From Notoacmeibacter marinus (lineage in GTDB: Bacteria > Pseudomonadota > Alphaproteobacteria > Rhizobiales > Rhizobiaceae): 64,000 nt of DNA. Positions 34,268-43,808 of this stretch are shown piece by piece. The stretch lies in NCBI RefSeq assembly GCF_002238045.1, contig NZ_NBYO01000002.1, positions 744,001-808,000 of the forward strand. The letters run 5' to 3'. The position numbers were made by a program, and so were the translations under genes. The notes under the pieces are model-generated. The model saw only the letters and a program-made list of their open reading frames with translations, was not told the DNA's origin and did not search any database. Numbering within the stretch: the first letter of the stretch is position 1; the number at the start of each line of letters is the position of its first letter.

Positions 34268-35620
34268 ATGTCCAAGCTGACTCTATCGCGCCGTCGCCTT
34301 TTGAAGGCTGGCGCGGCCACTGGCGTTGCGCTCGGCGCGCCGCTTCATTTCGTCAAGGGCGCCTACGCGCAGGATAAGATGTCTTGCAACATGCCGACGG
34401 GCAGCGAGGTCGTGCTCGGCTTCAACGTGCCGCAGTCCGGCCCTTATGCGGACGAAGGCGCGGACGAATTGCGCGCCTATCAGATGGCGGTCGACATTCT
34501 CAATGGCGATAGCGATGCCGACGCCATCTCCGCCTTCTCCGGCGCCGGGAACCTGAAGGGCAACGGCATTCTGGGCAAGAAGGTCACCTATGTGACCGGT
34601 GACACGCAGACCAAGTCCGACGCCGCGCGTGCTTCGGCCCAGAAGATGATCGAGGATGGCGGCGCGATCATGATCACCGGTGGTTCGTCCTCGGGCGTGG
34701 CCATCGCGGTGCAGTCGCTGTGCCAGGAGCGCGGCGTCATCTTCATGGCTGCTCTCACCCACTCCAACGACACGACGGGCAAGGACAAGAAGCGCTACGG
34801 CTTCCGCCACTTCTTCAACGCCTACATGTCCGGTGAGGCGCTGGGTTCGGTGCTTGCCGAGGAATATGGCAAGGAGCGCACGGCCTACCATCTGACAGCC
34901 GACTACACCTGGGGCTGGACCCAGGAAGAGTCGATCAAGAACGCTACCGAAAAACAGGGCTGGCAAACGGCCCAGGCCGTTCGCACGCCGCTCGGCGCGG
35001 GCGATTTCAGCCAGTACATCACCCCGGTGCTCAATTCCGGCGCCGACGTTCTGGTCCTGAACCATTACGGCAAGGACATGGTGAACTCGCTGACCCAGGC
35101 CGTGCAGTTCGGCCTGCGTGAGAAGCAGGTCAACGGCAAGGATTTCCAGGTCGTCGTTCCGCTCTTCTCCGAGCTGATGGCCCAGGGCGCGGGCAGCGCG
35201 ATCAAGGGCATTCTCGGCACCGCCAACTGGGACTGGAAGCTGAACAATGCCGGCACGAAAGCCTTCACCCAGGCCTTCGGCAAGAAGTACGGCCAGCCGC
35301 CGAGCCAGGCCGCGCAGACCGCCTTCGCCCAGACCATCCTCTATGCCGATGCCTGCGAACGCGCCGGCACCTTCTACGCTCCCGAAGTGATCGCGGCGCT
35401 GGAAGGCTACGAGCACGATGGTCTCGGCAACGGCCCGACGCTTTACCGCGCCGAGGACCACCAGTGCTTCAAGGATGTGCTCGTGGTGCAGGGCAAGGAC
35501 GATCCGAAGGACAAGTTCGACCTGCTCGAAATCCGCAAGATCGTCCCGCGCGACGAAGTGACCTACGATCCGTCCATCTTCGGCGGAGACCTCGGACCGG
35601 CAGACGCGAAACAGTGCTGA
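34268..35620 (+). CDS. branched-chain amino-acid-type ABC transporter substrate-binding protein
   Basis: A 450-residue periplasmic binding protein of type I fold. A twin-arginine signal (SRRRLLKAGAATGVALGAP) ends near GAYAQDK. The mature domain includes VVLGFNVPQSGPYADEGADE and MITGGSSSGVAIAVQSLCQE. The ATG at 34268 is preferred over 34262 because GGGAGG is properly spaced. It leads a five-gene operon with two permeases and two ATPases. The ligand could be an amino acid, amide or aromatic acid; sequence alone does not decide. Confidence 0.92.
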   Translation: MSKLTLSRRRLLKAGAATGVALGAPLHFVKGAYAQDKMSCNMPTGSEVVLGFNVPQSGPYADEGADELRAYQMAVDILNGDSDADAISAFSGAGNLKGNGILGKKVTYVTGDTQTKSDAARASAQKMIEDGGAIMITGGSSSGVAIAVQSLCQERGVIFMAALTHSNDTTGKDKKRYGFRHFFNAYMSGEALGSVLAEEYGKERTAYHLTADYTWGWTQEESIKNATEKQGWQTAQAVRTPLGAGDFSQYITPVLNSGADVLVLNHYGKDMVNSLTQAVQFGLREKQVNGKDFQVVVPLFSELMAQGAGSAIKGILGTANWDWKLNNAGTKAFTQAFGKKYGQPPSQAAQTAFAQTILYADACERAGTFYAPEVIAALEGYEHDGLGNGPTLYRAEDHQCFKDVLVVQGKDDPKDKFDLLEIRKIVPRDEVTYDPSIFGGDLGPADAKQC

Positions 35621-35642
35621 CCGCGAATCGTTAGGGACAACC

Positions 35643-35673
35643 GGGACCGACCGTATCCAATACGGCCGGTCCC
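35643..35673 (+). repeat. stem-loop between binding protein and permease genes
   Basis: GGGACCG-A-CCGTAT pairs with ATACGG-C-CGGTCCC, with one mismatch and a CCA loop. It lies 22 bp after the binding-protein stop with no U-tract. Such hairpins often protect the upstream mRNA so that the binding protein is made in excess. Confidence 0.6.
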
Positions 35674-35730
35674 ATCCCTATCCGCGGACAGCCGGCCGCG
35701 AACGCTGCATGTATCGGGGGATCTGGAGCA

Positions 35731-36756
35731 ATGGACGCGCTTCTTCTTCAACTTCTGAACGGGCTCGACAAGGGTGGCGCCTACGCGCTGATCGCCCTCG
35801 GTCTGACGCTCGTCTTCGGCACGCTGGGGGTCGTCAACTTCGCCCATGGCGCGCTGTTCATGATGGGCGCGTTCTGCGCCGTGGTCTTCGACCGCCTCCT
35901 CAATGTCGAGACGGTCACGATCGACGAGACCCAGACGACGCCATGGGGCACGCCCATGGAAATCCGCGAGCCCTACATCCAGTCGCTGCTCGGCGATTTC
36001 GGCGCTTTTCTGGTCGACTATTCGGTGCCGATCTCGATCATTCTCGCCATTCCGATCATGCTCATCATCGGCGTGATCATGGAACGCGGCCTGATCCGCC
36101 ATTTCTACAGCCGCCCCCATGCCGATCAGATCCTCGTCACCTTCGGTCTCGCCATCGTCCTGCAGGAAATCATCAAGCATTTCTTCGGCGCCAATCCGAT
36201 CCCCCAGGCCGCGCCGGACGTCGTCAACGGCAGCGCCGATATCGGCGCCATGCTGGGGCTCGACGGCATCATCGCCTATCCCTGGTGGCGGCTGATCTAT
36301 TTCGTCTTCTCGCTTTTGTGCATCGCGGCGGTCTTCGCTTTTCTCCAGTTCACCACCTACGGCATGGTGGTGCGCGCCGGCATGCGCGACCGCGAAACGG
36401 TCGGCCTGCTGGGCATCGATATCGAAAAGCGCTTCACGGTGGTGTTCGGTATCGCTGCGGTCGTCGCAGGCCTTGCCGGCGTGATGTACACGCCGATACT
36501 GCCGCCCGACTACCATATGGGCATGGACTTTCTGGTGCTGTCCTTCGTCGTCGTCGTGGTTGGCGGCATGGGCTCGCTCGGCGGCGCCGTTCTGGCGGGG
36601 TTCCTTCTGGGCATCCTCCAGTCCTTCGCATCGATGACCGAGGTGAAATCGATTTTCCCGGGCATCGATCAGATCATCATCTATCTCGTCGCCGTGCTGA
36701 TCCTGCTGACCCTGCCACGCGGACTGATGGGGCGCAGAGGCGTCATGGAGGACTGA
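35731..36756 (+). CDS. livH: ABC transporter permease, LivH type
   Basis: A 341-residue inner-membrane permease starting [25 protein letters not shown] (split after residue 20), with the LivH motif [21 protein letters not shown] hydrophilic insert of about 40 residues ([20 protein letters not shown]) follows the second helix. The EAA-like loop [18 protein letters not shown] contacts the ATPases. It forms a heterodimer with the LivM protein encoded 1 bp downstream. Confidence 0.93.
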   Translation: MDALLLQLLNGLDKGGAYALIALGLTLVFGTLGVVNFAHGALFMMGAFCAVVFDRLLNVETVTIDETQTTPWGTPMEIREPYIQSLLGDFGAFLVDYSVPISIILAIPIMLIIGVIMERGLIRHFYSRPHADQILVTFGLAIVLQEIIKHFFGANPIPQAAPDVVNGSADIGAMLGLDGIIAYPWWRLIYFVFSLLCIAAVFAFLQFTTYGMVVRAGMRDRETVGLLGIDIEKRFTVVFGIAAVVAGLAGVMYTPILPPDYHMGMDFLVLSFVVVVVGGMGSLGGAVLAGFLLGILQSFASMTEVKSIFPGIDQIIIYLVAVLILLTLPRGLMGRRGVMED

Positions 36757-36757
36757 C

Positions 36758-37909
36758 ATGTTCGGCAATCTTTCTCGCAACGACTGGCTGCTGATCGCCG
36801 GCTTCACCGTCCTGGTTCTGGCCGCGCCGATCTGGCTCGCCCCGCTCGGCGCCGGCTATCCGGCCATCATGGAGAAGTTCTGCATCTTCGCGATCTTCGC
36901 CATCGGCTTCAACATCCTGTTCGGCCTGACGGGCTATCTCTCCTTCGGCCACGCCGCCTTTCTGGGCGTCGGCTCCTATGCCGGCGTCTGGATGTTCAAG
37001 CTGTTCAGCATGAACGTGGTGCTGTCGACGGTCTTCGCGCTGATCTGCGCCGGCCTGTTCGCGCTCATCATCGGCTATATCAGCCTGCGCCGTTCGGGTA
37101 TCTACTTCTCCATTCTGACGCTCGCCTTCGCGCAGATGATGTACAATGTCGCCTATTCGGTGCTGACGCCCATCACCAATGGCGAAACGGGCCTGCAGCT
37201 CGAACTGAGCGATCCGCGCTATCTCGACAACGCCCTTGGCGCATCGCAGAGCATCGGTCTGCCACGCACCAGCTTCTTCGGCATCGATATTTCCGGCGGC
37301 GGCATGCCCGGCTTCTACTTCTGCGCGGTGATCCTGATCATTTGCTTCTATCTGTCGATCCGCATCTTCCGCTCGCCCTTCGGCATGATGCTGCGGGCGA
37401 TCAAATCCAACCAGACGCGCATGAAATATACCGGCTTCAACCCCAAGCCATATCTGCTCGCCGCCTTCGTCATTTCCGGCCTTTATGCCGGCCTTGCCGG
37501 CGCGCTGATGGTCGCCACCGATCCGTTGGCCGGTGCCGAGCGGATGCAGTGGACGGCGTCGGGCGAGGTCGTGCTGATGACCATTCTCGGCGGCGTCGGC
37601 ACGCTGGTCGGCCCGGTGATCGGCGCCACGCTGATCAAATATTTCGAGAACATCTTCTCCGCCTTCAACGAGAACATTCTGAACGCGACCTTCGACTTCC
37701 TGCCGGAAGGTCTGCGGCATTTCGCGGTCGAGTTCTCCGCCCTGTTCGTGGGCGAGGGCTGGTTCCTGACGCTCGGTCTGGTCTTCATGATCGTCGTCAT
37801 CTTCCTGCCCGGCGGCATCATGGAGGGCATCGCCCGGATCAGGGCGCTGTTCTCCAAAAAGAAAACCCAGGATGACGCCGCCGAAGGCAGCGTCGTGGCG
37901 GCGGAGTGA
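36758..37909 (+). CDS. livM: ABC transporter permease, LivM type
   Basis: A 383-residue permease with the LivM motif [20 protein letters not shown] and the cytoplasmic-loop motif [20 protein letters not shown]. The C-terminus is a charged cytoplasmic tail. It starts 1 bp after the livH stop and ends 4 bp before the ATPase gene. It completes the transmembrane channel of the importer. Confidence 0.93.
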   Translation: MFGNLSRNDWLLIAGFTVLVLAAPIWLAPLGAGYPAIMEKFCIFAIFAIGFNILFGLTGYLSFGHAAFLGVGSYAGVWMFKLFSMNVVLSTVFALICAGLFALIIGYISLRRSGIYFSILTLAFAQMMYNVAYSVLTPITNGETGLQLELSDPRYLDNALGASQSIGLPRTSFFGIDISGGGMPGFYFCAVILIICFYLSIRIFRSPFGMMLRAIKSNQTRMKYTGFNPKPYLLAAFVISGLYAGLAGALMVATDPLAGAERMQWTASGEVVLMTILGGVGTLVGPVIGATLIKYFENIFSAFNENILNATFDFLPEGLRHFAVEFSALFVGEGWFLTLGLVFMIVVIFLPGGIMEGIARIRALFSKKKTQDDAAEGSVVAAE

Positions 37910-37913
37910 TCTG

Positions 37914-38684
37914 ATGGATACGAACAACAATGTCGTTCTGCACGTCGCCGATGTGAACAAGAGCTTCGGCGGGCTGAAGGCCCTCACCGATGTCGACCTT
38001 TCGGTCAAGGAGGGCACGGTTCATGCGATCATTGGCCCGAACGGCGCGGGCAAGAGCACGCTCCTCAATGTTTGCATCGGCCGCATTCCGCCCGATACCG
38101 GCCACGTGATCTTCGACGGCACGGTACTGGACGAGATCACGCCGCACGAGATCAATCAGCTCGGCGTCAGCCGTGTTTTCCAGACCCCGGAGATCTTTGC
38201 CGATCTGTCCCTTCTGGAAAACGTGATGATCCCGGCCTTCGCGCGGCGCGACGGCGCGTTCAAGTTCAATCCGATCCGCGCACTGTCCGCTGAGGGCGAA
38301 ATTCGCGAAAAAGCCGAAAGCCATCTTGAGGAGGTCGGCCTTTACGCCAAGCGCCACACGGATGCCGCGTCGCTCTCCCGCGGCGACAAGCGGCGGCTGG
38401 AAATGGCGATGTCGCTGATCCAGAGCCCGCGCCTTCTGCTGCTGGACGAGCCGACGGCGGGCATGAGCCGGCACGACACCAACACCACGATCGACCTTTT
38501 GAAGACGCTGAAGGATCGCGGCATGACCAAGGTCATCATCGAACACGACATGCATGTGGTGTTCTCGCTCGCCGACCGCATTTCGGTTCTGGCGCAGGGT
38601 CGCATTATCGCCGAGGGAACGCCCGACGAGGTGCGCAACAGTCCGAAGGTTAAGGAAGCCTATCTTGGGGAGAGCCAGCAATGA
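37914..38684 (+). CDS. livG: ABC transporter ATP-binding protein, LivG type
   Basis: A 256-residue ATPase. Walker A is GPNGAGKST near residue 40, the signature LSRGDKRRLEMAMSL, Walker B LLLLDEPTAGMS, and the His switch near IIEHDMHVVF. The start is the ATG at 37914 after GGAG; the longer frame at 37872 overlaps livM. Its stop overlaps the livF start by ATGA. Confidence 0.93.
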   Translation: MDTNNNVVLHVADVNKSFGGLKALTDVDLSVKEGTVHAIIGPNGAGKSTLLNVCIGRIPPDTGHVIFDGTVLDEITPHEINQLGVSRVFQTPEIFADLSLLENVMIPAFARRDGAFKFNPIRALSAEGEIREKAESHLEEVGLYAKRHTDAASLSRGDKRRLEMAMSLIQSPRLLLLDEPTAGMSRHDTNTTIDLLKTLKDRGMTKVIIEHDMHVVFSLADRISVLAQGRIIAEGTPDEVRNSPKVKEAYLGESQQ

Positions 38685-39445
38685 ATGTCACGGCCGATCC
38701 CAAGGAGCTTGAGGGAGCGCATACGATGAGCGAGGGCGAAAACCAGTTCTTCTCCGTCCGCGACATTCACGCCTATTACGGCGAAAGCTACATCGTTCAG
38801 GGCATCTCCTTCGATCTGAAGAAAGGCGAGGTTCTGTCGCTGCTCGGCCGCAACGGCGCCGGCAAGACCACCACGCTGCGCACGCTCGCCCGGCTCGACA
38901 ATCCGCAACTGCGCAGCGGCGAAATCTGGCTGGATGGCGAACCGTTGCATGAGAGGAAGGCCCATCAGGCCGCCCAGTCCGGCATTCAGCTCGTGCCGGA
39001 GGATCGGCGCATCATCGGCGGGCTGACCGTGGAGGAAAATCTCGTTCTGGCCCAGGTCTCCGGCGAAGTCGGCTGGGATCTCGACGAGGTCTACAGCCAC
39101 TTCCCCCGTCTTGCCGAACGGCGCAAGCAGGAAGCGACGACCATGAGCGGCGGCGAACAGCAGATGCTGGCCGTGGCCCGCGCACTGGCCCGCGACATCA
39201 AGGTGCTGTTTCTCGACGAGCCCTATGAGGGCCTCGCGCCCGTCATCGTCCAGGAGATCGAGGGCATCGTCCGACAGATCCGCGACATCGGCATCACAAC
39301 CATCATCGTGGAACAGAACGCGGTGGCCGCGCTGCGCCTGTCCGACCGCGCCGTCATCATGGATACGGGCGAGATCGTCTATGAGGGATCGGCGCAGGAA
39401 GTGCTCGACAATGAGCAGCTCCGCCACGACTACCTGGCCATCTAA
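38681..39445 (+). CDS. livF: ABC transporter ATP-binding protein, LivF type
   Basis: A 254-residue ATPase with Walker A GRNGAGKTT, LivF-typical VPEDRRIIGGLTVEENL, signature MSGGEQQMLAVARAL and Walker B LFLDEPYEGLAP. An N-terminal extension of about 15 residues precedes the usual start; an internal ATG at 38726 is an alternative. It closes the operon, followed by a strong hairpin. Confidence 0.93.
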   Translation: MNVTADPKELEGAHTMSEGENQFFSVRDIHAYYGESYIVQGISFDLKKGEVLSLLGRNGAGKTTTLRTLARLDNPQLRSGEIWLDGEPLHERKAHQAAQSGIQLVPEDRRIIGGLTVEENLVLAQVSGEVGWDLDEVYSHFPRLAERRKQEATTMSGGEQQMLAVARALARDIKVLFLDEPYEGLAPVIVQEIEGIVRQIRDIGITTIIVEQNAVAALRLSDRAVIMDTGEIVYEGSAQEVLDNEQLRHDYLAI

Positions 39446-39454
39446 GGGCTGAAA

Positions 39455-39480
39455 GCGGCCCCGGTACGCGCCGGGGCCGC
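39455..39480 (+). terminator. terminator-like hairpin of the liv operon
   Basis: A perfect 10-bp GC stem, GCGGCCCCGG/CCGGGGCCGC, with loop TACGCG lies 9 bp after the livF stop. The downstream sequence is only CGTTTC, so the U-tract is poor. Confidence 0.6.
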
Positions 39481-39503
39481 CGTTTCACATGGCGCCCTGG
39501 ACA

Positions 39504-39929
39504 TCAACGGCCAAGGACAAGATGTGGCTGGCCATCCGATGTCTTTTCAAGTGTCGTTCCGTTCGGCCCGATCGTACCGGCGATCCGTTTCCGGTAGGCA
39601 GAAAAACTGTCGAACGTCACGACATCGACCGGCTCGTCCAAATCGAGCACAAGCCGATACCAGCCCTCGCCGACTTTTCTGACGCTGATGACCTCGGCAT
39701 CGAAATTGTGACCGAGATACCGGCCACCAACCCGAGCGCCGACAGTCCAGTCTGCGGTTGGTCGATTTCCTATGGCGGCGTGCAAGGTGTTCCAGTCGGC
39801 ATAGCCGAATTGGTGGGCGACCAGTTCGAGCGCCTTGCCGTGTGAAATTGACTTGCCGTCTTTTTGAAGATCGGCGCGTAGTGTTTTGGCTGAGCGCTTT
39901 GCAGCCTCGACCGATATTGAAGGTTTCAT
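39504..39929 (-). CDS. glyoxalase-superfamily-like small protein
   Basis: A 141-residue protein. The N-terminal segment AKTLRADLQKDGKSISHGKA and LELVAHQFGYADWNTLHAA match the domain seen in Glyoxalase_8-type proteins. The C-terminal half is a small beta domain (VGARVGGRYLGHNFDAEV). It has no obvious metal-ligand set, so enzymatic activity is doubtful. The ATG at 39929 has GAGGAAA upstream. It is a lone gene. Confidence 0.75.
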   Translation of the reverse strand: MKPSISVEAAKRSAKTLRADLQKDGKSISHGKALELVAHQFGYADWNTLHAAIGNRPTADWTVGARVGGRYLGHNFDAEVISVRKVGEGWYRLVLDLDEPVDVVTFDSFSAYRKRIAGTIGPNGTTLEKTSDGQPHLVLGR

Positions 39930-40111
39930 CGCGATTTCCTCAAACAGCATCTCGCCTGTTCGGGAGGGTCGCTCGCATTGCCATCCTCGCGAAATGCATC
40001 GGGAAAATCAGCAGTTACAAACCAGGACTTCACCATGACAAATGTCTGCGAGCGGCTGGCGCCTGGAGCCGTATCGCGATGTAGGACAAACATCGCCGGT
40101 ATGCAAGATCG

Positions 40112-40855
40112 CTAGTTCAACACGACATCGGCCAAAATTTTCACCGCCACGAGCGACAGCAGGATCAGGATCGCGCGGTCGAAGGCTTCGCGCGAGATGT
40201 ATCGGGCCAGCCATGCGCCGAGCGGCATGAACAGAAAGATTGGGATCAGCGTGCCGGCGCCAAGCAGGGCACGCCATGGCGTCAATATGTCGTAGGCGAC
40301 CAACAGCGGCAATTGCGGGATCGCCATGGTCGTGAAGAACAGCGAGATCGTCGCGACGAAATCCGGCCGGTCCAGCCGAAGGGCATTCAGAAAGGTCAGC
40401 GAGACCGGGGCCGACACGCCGGTTGTGCCGTAGAGGCCGCCCGAAACGATGCCGACCGGCACGACAAGGCGGTGCGCGGCGCGCCATGAAAGCTGCCAGG
40501 CCGGGCGGAGAAGACGGAAGCCGACATAGGCAAAGACGATGAGCGCCACCGTGAGCAGCAGAGCCTGTGGCGGCAGGCTGGCCAGCATCATCGTACCGAA
40601 CACCGTGCCGATCGCCCCGGTTCCGGCGAAGACCAGCACGAAACGCGGCGCACTGAGCGATCTGCGATAACGCCATGCCTGCCAGACATTGGAGACGACA
40701 TTCGGAATGGCAAACACGGCGACCGCGAAGGGCACGTCGTAAAGCGTCGCCAGAAGCGGCACGGCCACGAGCGGCGCACCCGCGCCGGTGGCGCCTTTCA
40801 GAATACCGCCCAGCCCGAAAGCCAGGAAGACGACGAGAACACTGGCCCAATCGAT
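40112..40855 (-). CDS. sulfite exporter TauE/SafE family protein with apparent ATC start
   Basis: A 247-residue membrane protein with about eight helices. The family's first helix and glycine loop, DWASVLVVFLAFGLGGILKG then ATGAGAPLVAVPLL, are encoded upstream of the first standard start (GTG at 40768). The frame closes with a stop about 30 nt above this region and contains no ATG, GTG or TTG there. An ATC at 40855 has AGAAGGGG 7 nt before it and restores the normal N-terminus. TauE/SafE proteins export sulfur-containing or organic anions. Sequence error is the alternative. Confidence 0.82.
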   Translation of the reverse strand: MDWASVLVVFLAFGLGGILKGATGAGAPLVAVPLLATLYDVPFAVAVFAIPNVVSNVWQAWRYRRSLSAPRFVLVFAGTGAIGTVFGTMMLASLPPQALLLTVALIVFAYVGFRLLRPAWQLSWRAAHRLVVPVGIVSGGLYGTTGVSAPVSLTFLNALRLDRPDFVATISLFFTTMAIPQLPLLVAYDILTPWRALLGAGTLIPIFLFMPLGAWLARYISREAFDRAILILLSLVAVKILADVVLN

Positions 40856-40977
40856 TGGAATGCCCCTTCTGAAACCGCTTGTCGGTCATCGGTGCGGAAG
40901 ACGGCACCACCGTTCCATCTAGGGCGCCGAATAGCGTCCTGAAGACGAGAACGCACCAGACCGGCATTGCCCGTCCT

Positions 40978-41184
40978 TCACCATTCGACTGGCGGCGAAA
41001 GCCTGGCGATGCCCAGCGCTTCCTCGATCACCTCGGCATCGCCGATATGGTTGAACAGCGTCAGAATCAGGCGCGCATTCAGTGCCGCGCTTTCCTTGTC
41101 GGAAAGCCCTTCATGGGCCGCGATCAGTGAGGCATAAATATCGTCCGCGTCCGTGATATTTCGGCTTCTGTTCAACTTAGCCAT
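40978..41184 (-). CDS. DUF2783 domain protein
   Basis: A 68-residue acidic helical protein (DADDIYASLIAAHEGLSDKE and LNARLILTLFNHIG). It begins 3 bp after the FAD hydroxylase gene and is the last gene of the homogentisate operon. DUF2783 proteins co-occur with MhpA-type FAD hydroxylases; an accessory or stabilising role is inferred. Function unknown. Confidence 0.85.
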   Translation of the reverse strand: MAKLNRSRNITDADDIYASLIAAHEGLSDKESAALNARLILTLFNHIGDAEVIEEALGIARLSPPVEW

Positions 41185-41187
41185 CGC

Positions 41188-42813
41188 CTAACCCTCCGCC
41201 CCTTTGCCGATGGCCCGTTCGAAAGCCTTGCGGACGGCGTTGATGTTCCAGTCGGCCCACCGCGCAGCAACGTGCTGGTCGGGACGGATGAGATAGACCC
41301 CCTGCTTCACCTCGCCGAGATACCGCTCATCGAGCACCGGAATGGTGCCCTTCGCGAAGACCAGCCGGTCGGCATCGAGATCGCCTTCGAAGTCCGGCAC
41401 ATCGACCCCGATGGCCAGCACAGCGAAGCGGTCGCCGATCCGGTCCAGCAGAAAATCGCCGTCGAGCGGCGCGTCGGGGCAGACCGCGCCGGGGCGGCTG
41501 CGTTCCGGCCCGTCCGGCAAACCGTCCTCGCTATTCAGCGAAGAGCCGTCGAGTGTCGCCGGCACCGACAGGCGCCCGGAATTGACGAAGGGCCGGGCGA
41601 AGTCGTTCTCTTCGGACAGGTCAAGCACCGCATTGCGGAAGATCTTGCTGATCTTCGATTTCGGTGTGATGAAATCGGTCGCGCGCGTGGAGTTCAGAAT
41701 GTTCTCGTCTGTCGCGACAAGCCGCTCTTCATCATAGGTGTCGAGCAGGCTTTCAGGCGACTGCCCGTCGATCACCCGCTTCAGCTTCCAGCCCAGATTG
41801 TCGACGTCCTGCATGCCGCTATTGCATCCGCGCGCGCCGAAGGGAGAGACCTGATGGGCGCTGTCGCCGACGAAGATCACATGGCCGTGGCGAAACTTCT
41901 CCATGCGCCGGCATTGGAAGGTATAAATCGAGGTCCACACCACCTCGTACTCGATGCCCATCGGCCCGAGCATGGCGTCCAGCCGTGCGCGAACATTCTC
42001 GTCCTTCAGTTCCTCTTTCCGGTCGATGTCCCAGCCGATCTGGAAATCGATCCGCCACTCGCCGTCTGGCTGCTTATGCAGCAAGGCGGAGTCGCCCGAG
42101 CCCTTGAAGGTCGGCTCGAACCAGAACCGCCGCTCGACCGGAAAGTCGGCCTTCATCCGCACATCGGCGATCAGGAAATTGTCTTCGAAGACTTTGCCCT
42201 CGAAGCCGAGGCCCATCATGTTGCGCGTCGGCGAACTGGCGCCATCGGCAACGATCACCCAGTCGGCGGTCAGGCGGTACTCACCGTCAGGCGTTTCGAC
42301 CTGAAGCGTGACTTCATCACCCTCATGATCGATCCCGATGACCTTGTTGCGGCCGCGAATGTCGATCGACACACCCTCTTTCTGAACCTGGCGGATGCGC
42401 TCGACGAGATATTTCTCGAAATAGGGCTGCTGCAGATTGATGAAGGCGGGAAACCGGTGCCCCTCTTCGGGCAGCAGGTTGAAGTCGAACACTTCGCGGT
42501 CGCCATGGAACACCCGGCCAAGGCTCCATTCGACGCCCTTTTCCATCATCGGCCCGGCGGCACCCAGCCGATGCGCCACTTCCAGGCAGCGCTTGGAAAA
42601 GCAGATGGCGCGGCTGCCCTGCCCGACGCCTTCATGATCGTCCAGAACCACGGTCTCGATGCCCTTCAGGCCGAGCTCCAGCGCCGCCGCCATGCCGACC
42701 GGACCGCCGCCGATCACGATGGCCTGATGGTGTGCTGGCGCAGCCGCTTCCTGGTCGGCCACCCGCGCATAGGGGTACAGCCGATGCGCCAGCGCGTAGC
42801 GGTCTTCAAGCAT
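41188..42813 (-). CDS. FAD-dependent aromatic hydroxylase (MhpA-like)
   Basis: A 541-residue class A flavoprotein monooxygenase. It shows the FAD dinucleotide motif IVIGGGPVGMAAALELG near residue 32, the DG motif VIVADGASSPTR, the GD motif FVGDSAHQVSPFGARGCNSG and a C-terminal thioredoxin-like domain. MhpA-type enzymes hydroxylate phenolic acids with NAD(P)H and O2. In an operon with hmgA it probably makes homogentisate from a hydroxyphenylacetate, but the substrate is inference. It is 23 bp after the MBL gene. Confidence 0.9.
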   Translation of the reverse strand: MLEDRYALAHRLYPYARVADQEAAAPAHHQAIVIGGGPVGMAAALELGLKGIETVVLDDHEGVGQGSRAICFSKRCLEVAHRLGAAGPMMEKGVEWSLGRVFHGDREVFDFNLLPEEGHRFPAFINLQQPYFEKYLVERIRQVQKEGVSIDIRGRNKVIGIDHEGDEVTLQVETPDGEYRLTADWVIVADGASSPTRNMMGLGFEGKVFEDNFLIADVRMKADFPVERRFWFEPTFKGSGDSALLHKQPDGEWRIDFQIGWDIDRKEELKDENVRARLDAMLGPMGIEYEVVWTSIYTFQCRRMEKFRHGHVIFVGDSAHQVSPFGARGCNSGMQDVDNLGWKLKRVIDGQSPESLLDTYDEERLVATDENILNSTRATDFITPKSKISKIFRNAVLDLSEENDFARPFVNSGRLSVPATLDGSSLNSEDGLPDGPERSRPGAVCPDAPLDGDFLLDRIGDRFAVLAIGVDVPDFEGDLDADRLVFAKGTIPVLDERYLGEVKQGVYLIRPDQHVAARWADWNINAVRKAFERAIGKGAEG

Positions 42814-42836
42814 ATCGTCTCCTCCCGGCTAGGGCC

Positions 42837-43787
42837 TCAGCCCTGCAATTGCGACCACATCTCCTTGTCGCGCGCAGCGGTCCAGATGCGTGGATGCTCG
42901 ATGCCGCGCGCCTCGTCATAGGCGCGGGCCACATTGAACGGCAGGCAGTGTTCGTAAATGGCGTAATCGCCGAACTTCGGATCGCAGGCGGTGCGGACGG
43001 CGGCCATCGCCTCCTTCAGCGAGCCGCCCTTCGCCGCCACCTTTGCCGCCGCATCGTAGGTCGAGCGGACGAAATCGGCGGTGTTGTCGAGCGCCTTGTT
43101 CACCATGTCCGATCCGGTCAGCGCATCGCCGCGACCGGGGGCGATGGCGGCCAGATCGTGGGCGCGGATCGCCTCCAGCGTCACCGGCCAGTCGGCGAAG
43201 TGGCCGTCGCCGCAATAGCAGGCGGAATGATATTCCACGATGTCGCCGGTGAACATGACATTCTCGTCCGGCACATGGATAACGATGTCACCGGCGGTGT
43301 GCGCCCGGCCGACCTGCTTGATGTCGACCCGTCGATTGCCGAGCCAGACGGTCATCGAACCGGTGAAGCTGAGGGTCGGCCAGGTCAGGCCCGGAATTTC
43401 CTCATGGCCTTGAAACAGACGCGGAAAGCGGTCGAATTCGCTGTCCCAGTCCTCCTGCCCGCGCTCCACGACCATCGAACGCGCCTTGTCGCTCATGATG
43501 ATCTCGCGCGCATCGAAGGCCGACGCGCCGAGCACCCGCACGGCATGGTAATGCGTCAGCACGACATGGCTGATCGGCTTGTCCGTTACCGAGCGCACGC
43601 ATTCGATGACCTTGCGCGCCAGACGCGGCGTCGCCTGCGCCTCGACGATCATCACGCTTTCGTCGCCGATGATGACGCCCGAATTCGGATCGCCCTCGGC
43701 GGTAAAGGCGTAAAGCCCCTCGCCGATCTGGCTGAAGCTGACATTCTTCTCCGCCATGTCGCCGGCGGACGCGAACTGCTTGCTCAT
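42837..43787 (-). CDS. MBL-fold protein with degenerate metal site
   Basis: A 316-residue metallo-beta-lactamase-fold protein. The usual HxHxDH motif reads LTHYHAVRVLG (His79, His81, then Val83 and Arg84 instead of Asp and His). A later GRAHTAGDIVIHVP keeps one His and Asp, while the last ligand motif reads APGRGD instead of PGHG. Metal binding must differ from canonical hydrolases, or activity may be lost. It lies between the FAH and hydroxylase genes of the homogentisate operon. Role unknown. Confidence 0.88.
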   Translation of the reverse strand: MSKQFASAGDMAEKNVSFSQIGEGLYAFTAEGDPNSGVIIGDESVMIVEAQATPRLARKVIECVRSVTDKPISHVVLTHYHAVRVLGASAFDAREIIMSDKARSMVVERGQEDWDSEFDRFPRLFQGHEEIPGLTWPTLSFTGSMTVWLGNRRVDIKQVGRAHTAGDIVIHVPDENVMFTGDIVEYHSACYCGDGHFADWPVTLEAIRAHDLAAIAPGRGDALTGSDMVNKALDNTADFVRSTYDAAAKVAAKGGSLKEAMAAVRTACDPKFGDYAIYEHCLPFNVARAYDEARGIEHPRIWTAARDKEMWSQLQG

Positions 43788-43808
43788 ATTTTTGTCCTGC
43801 TTCCCGGC

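Noticed and set aside
40008-40967. A 319-codon reverse-strand frame in another register over the TauE/SafE gene
   Set aside because: The alternative frame encodes the TauE/SafE membrane protein with proper helices; this one is Arg-rich and unstructured.
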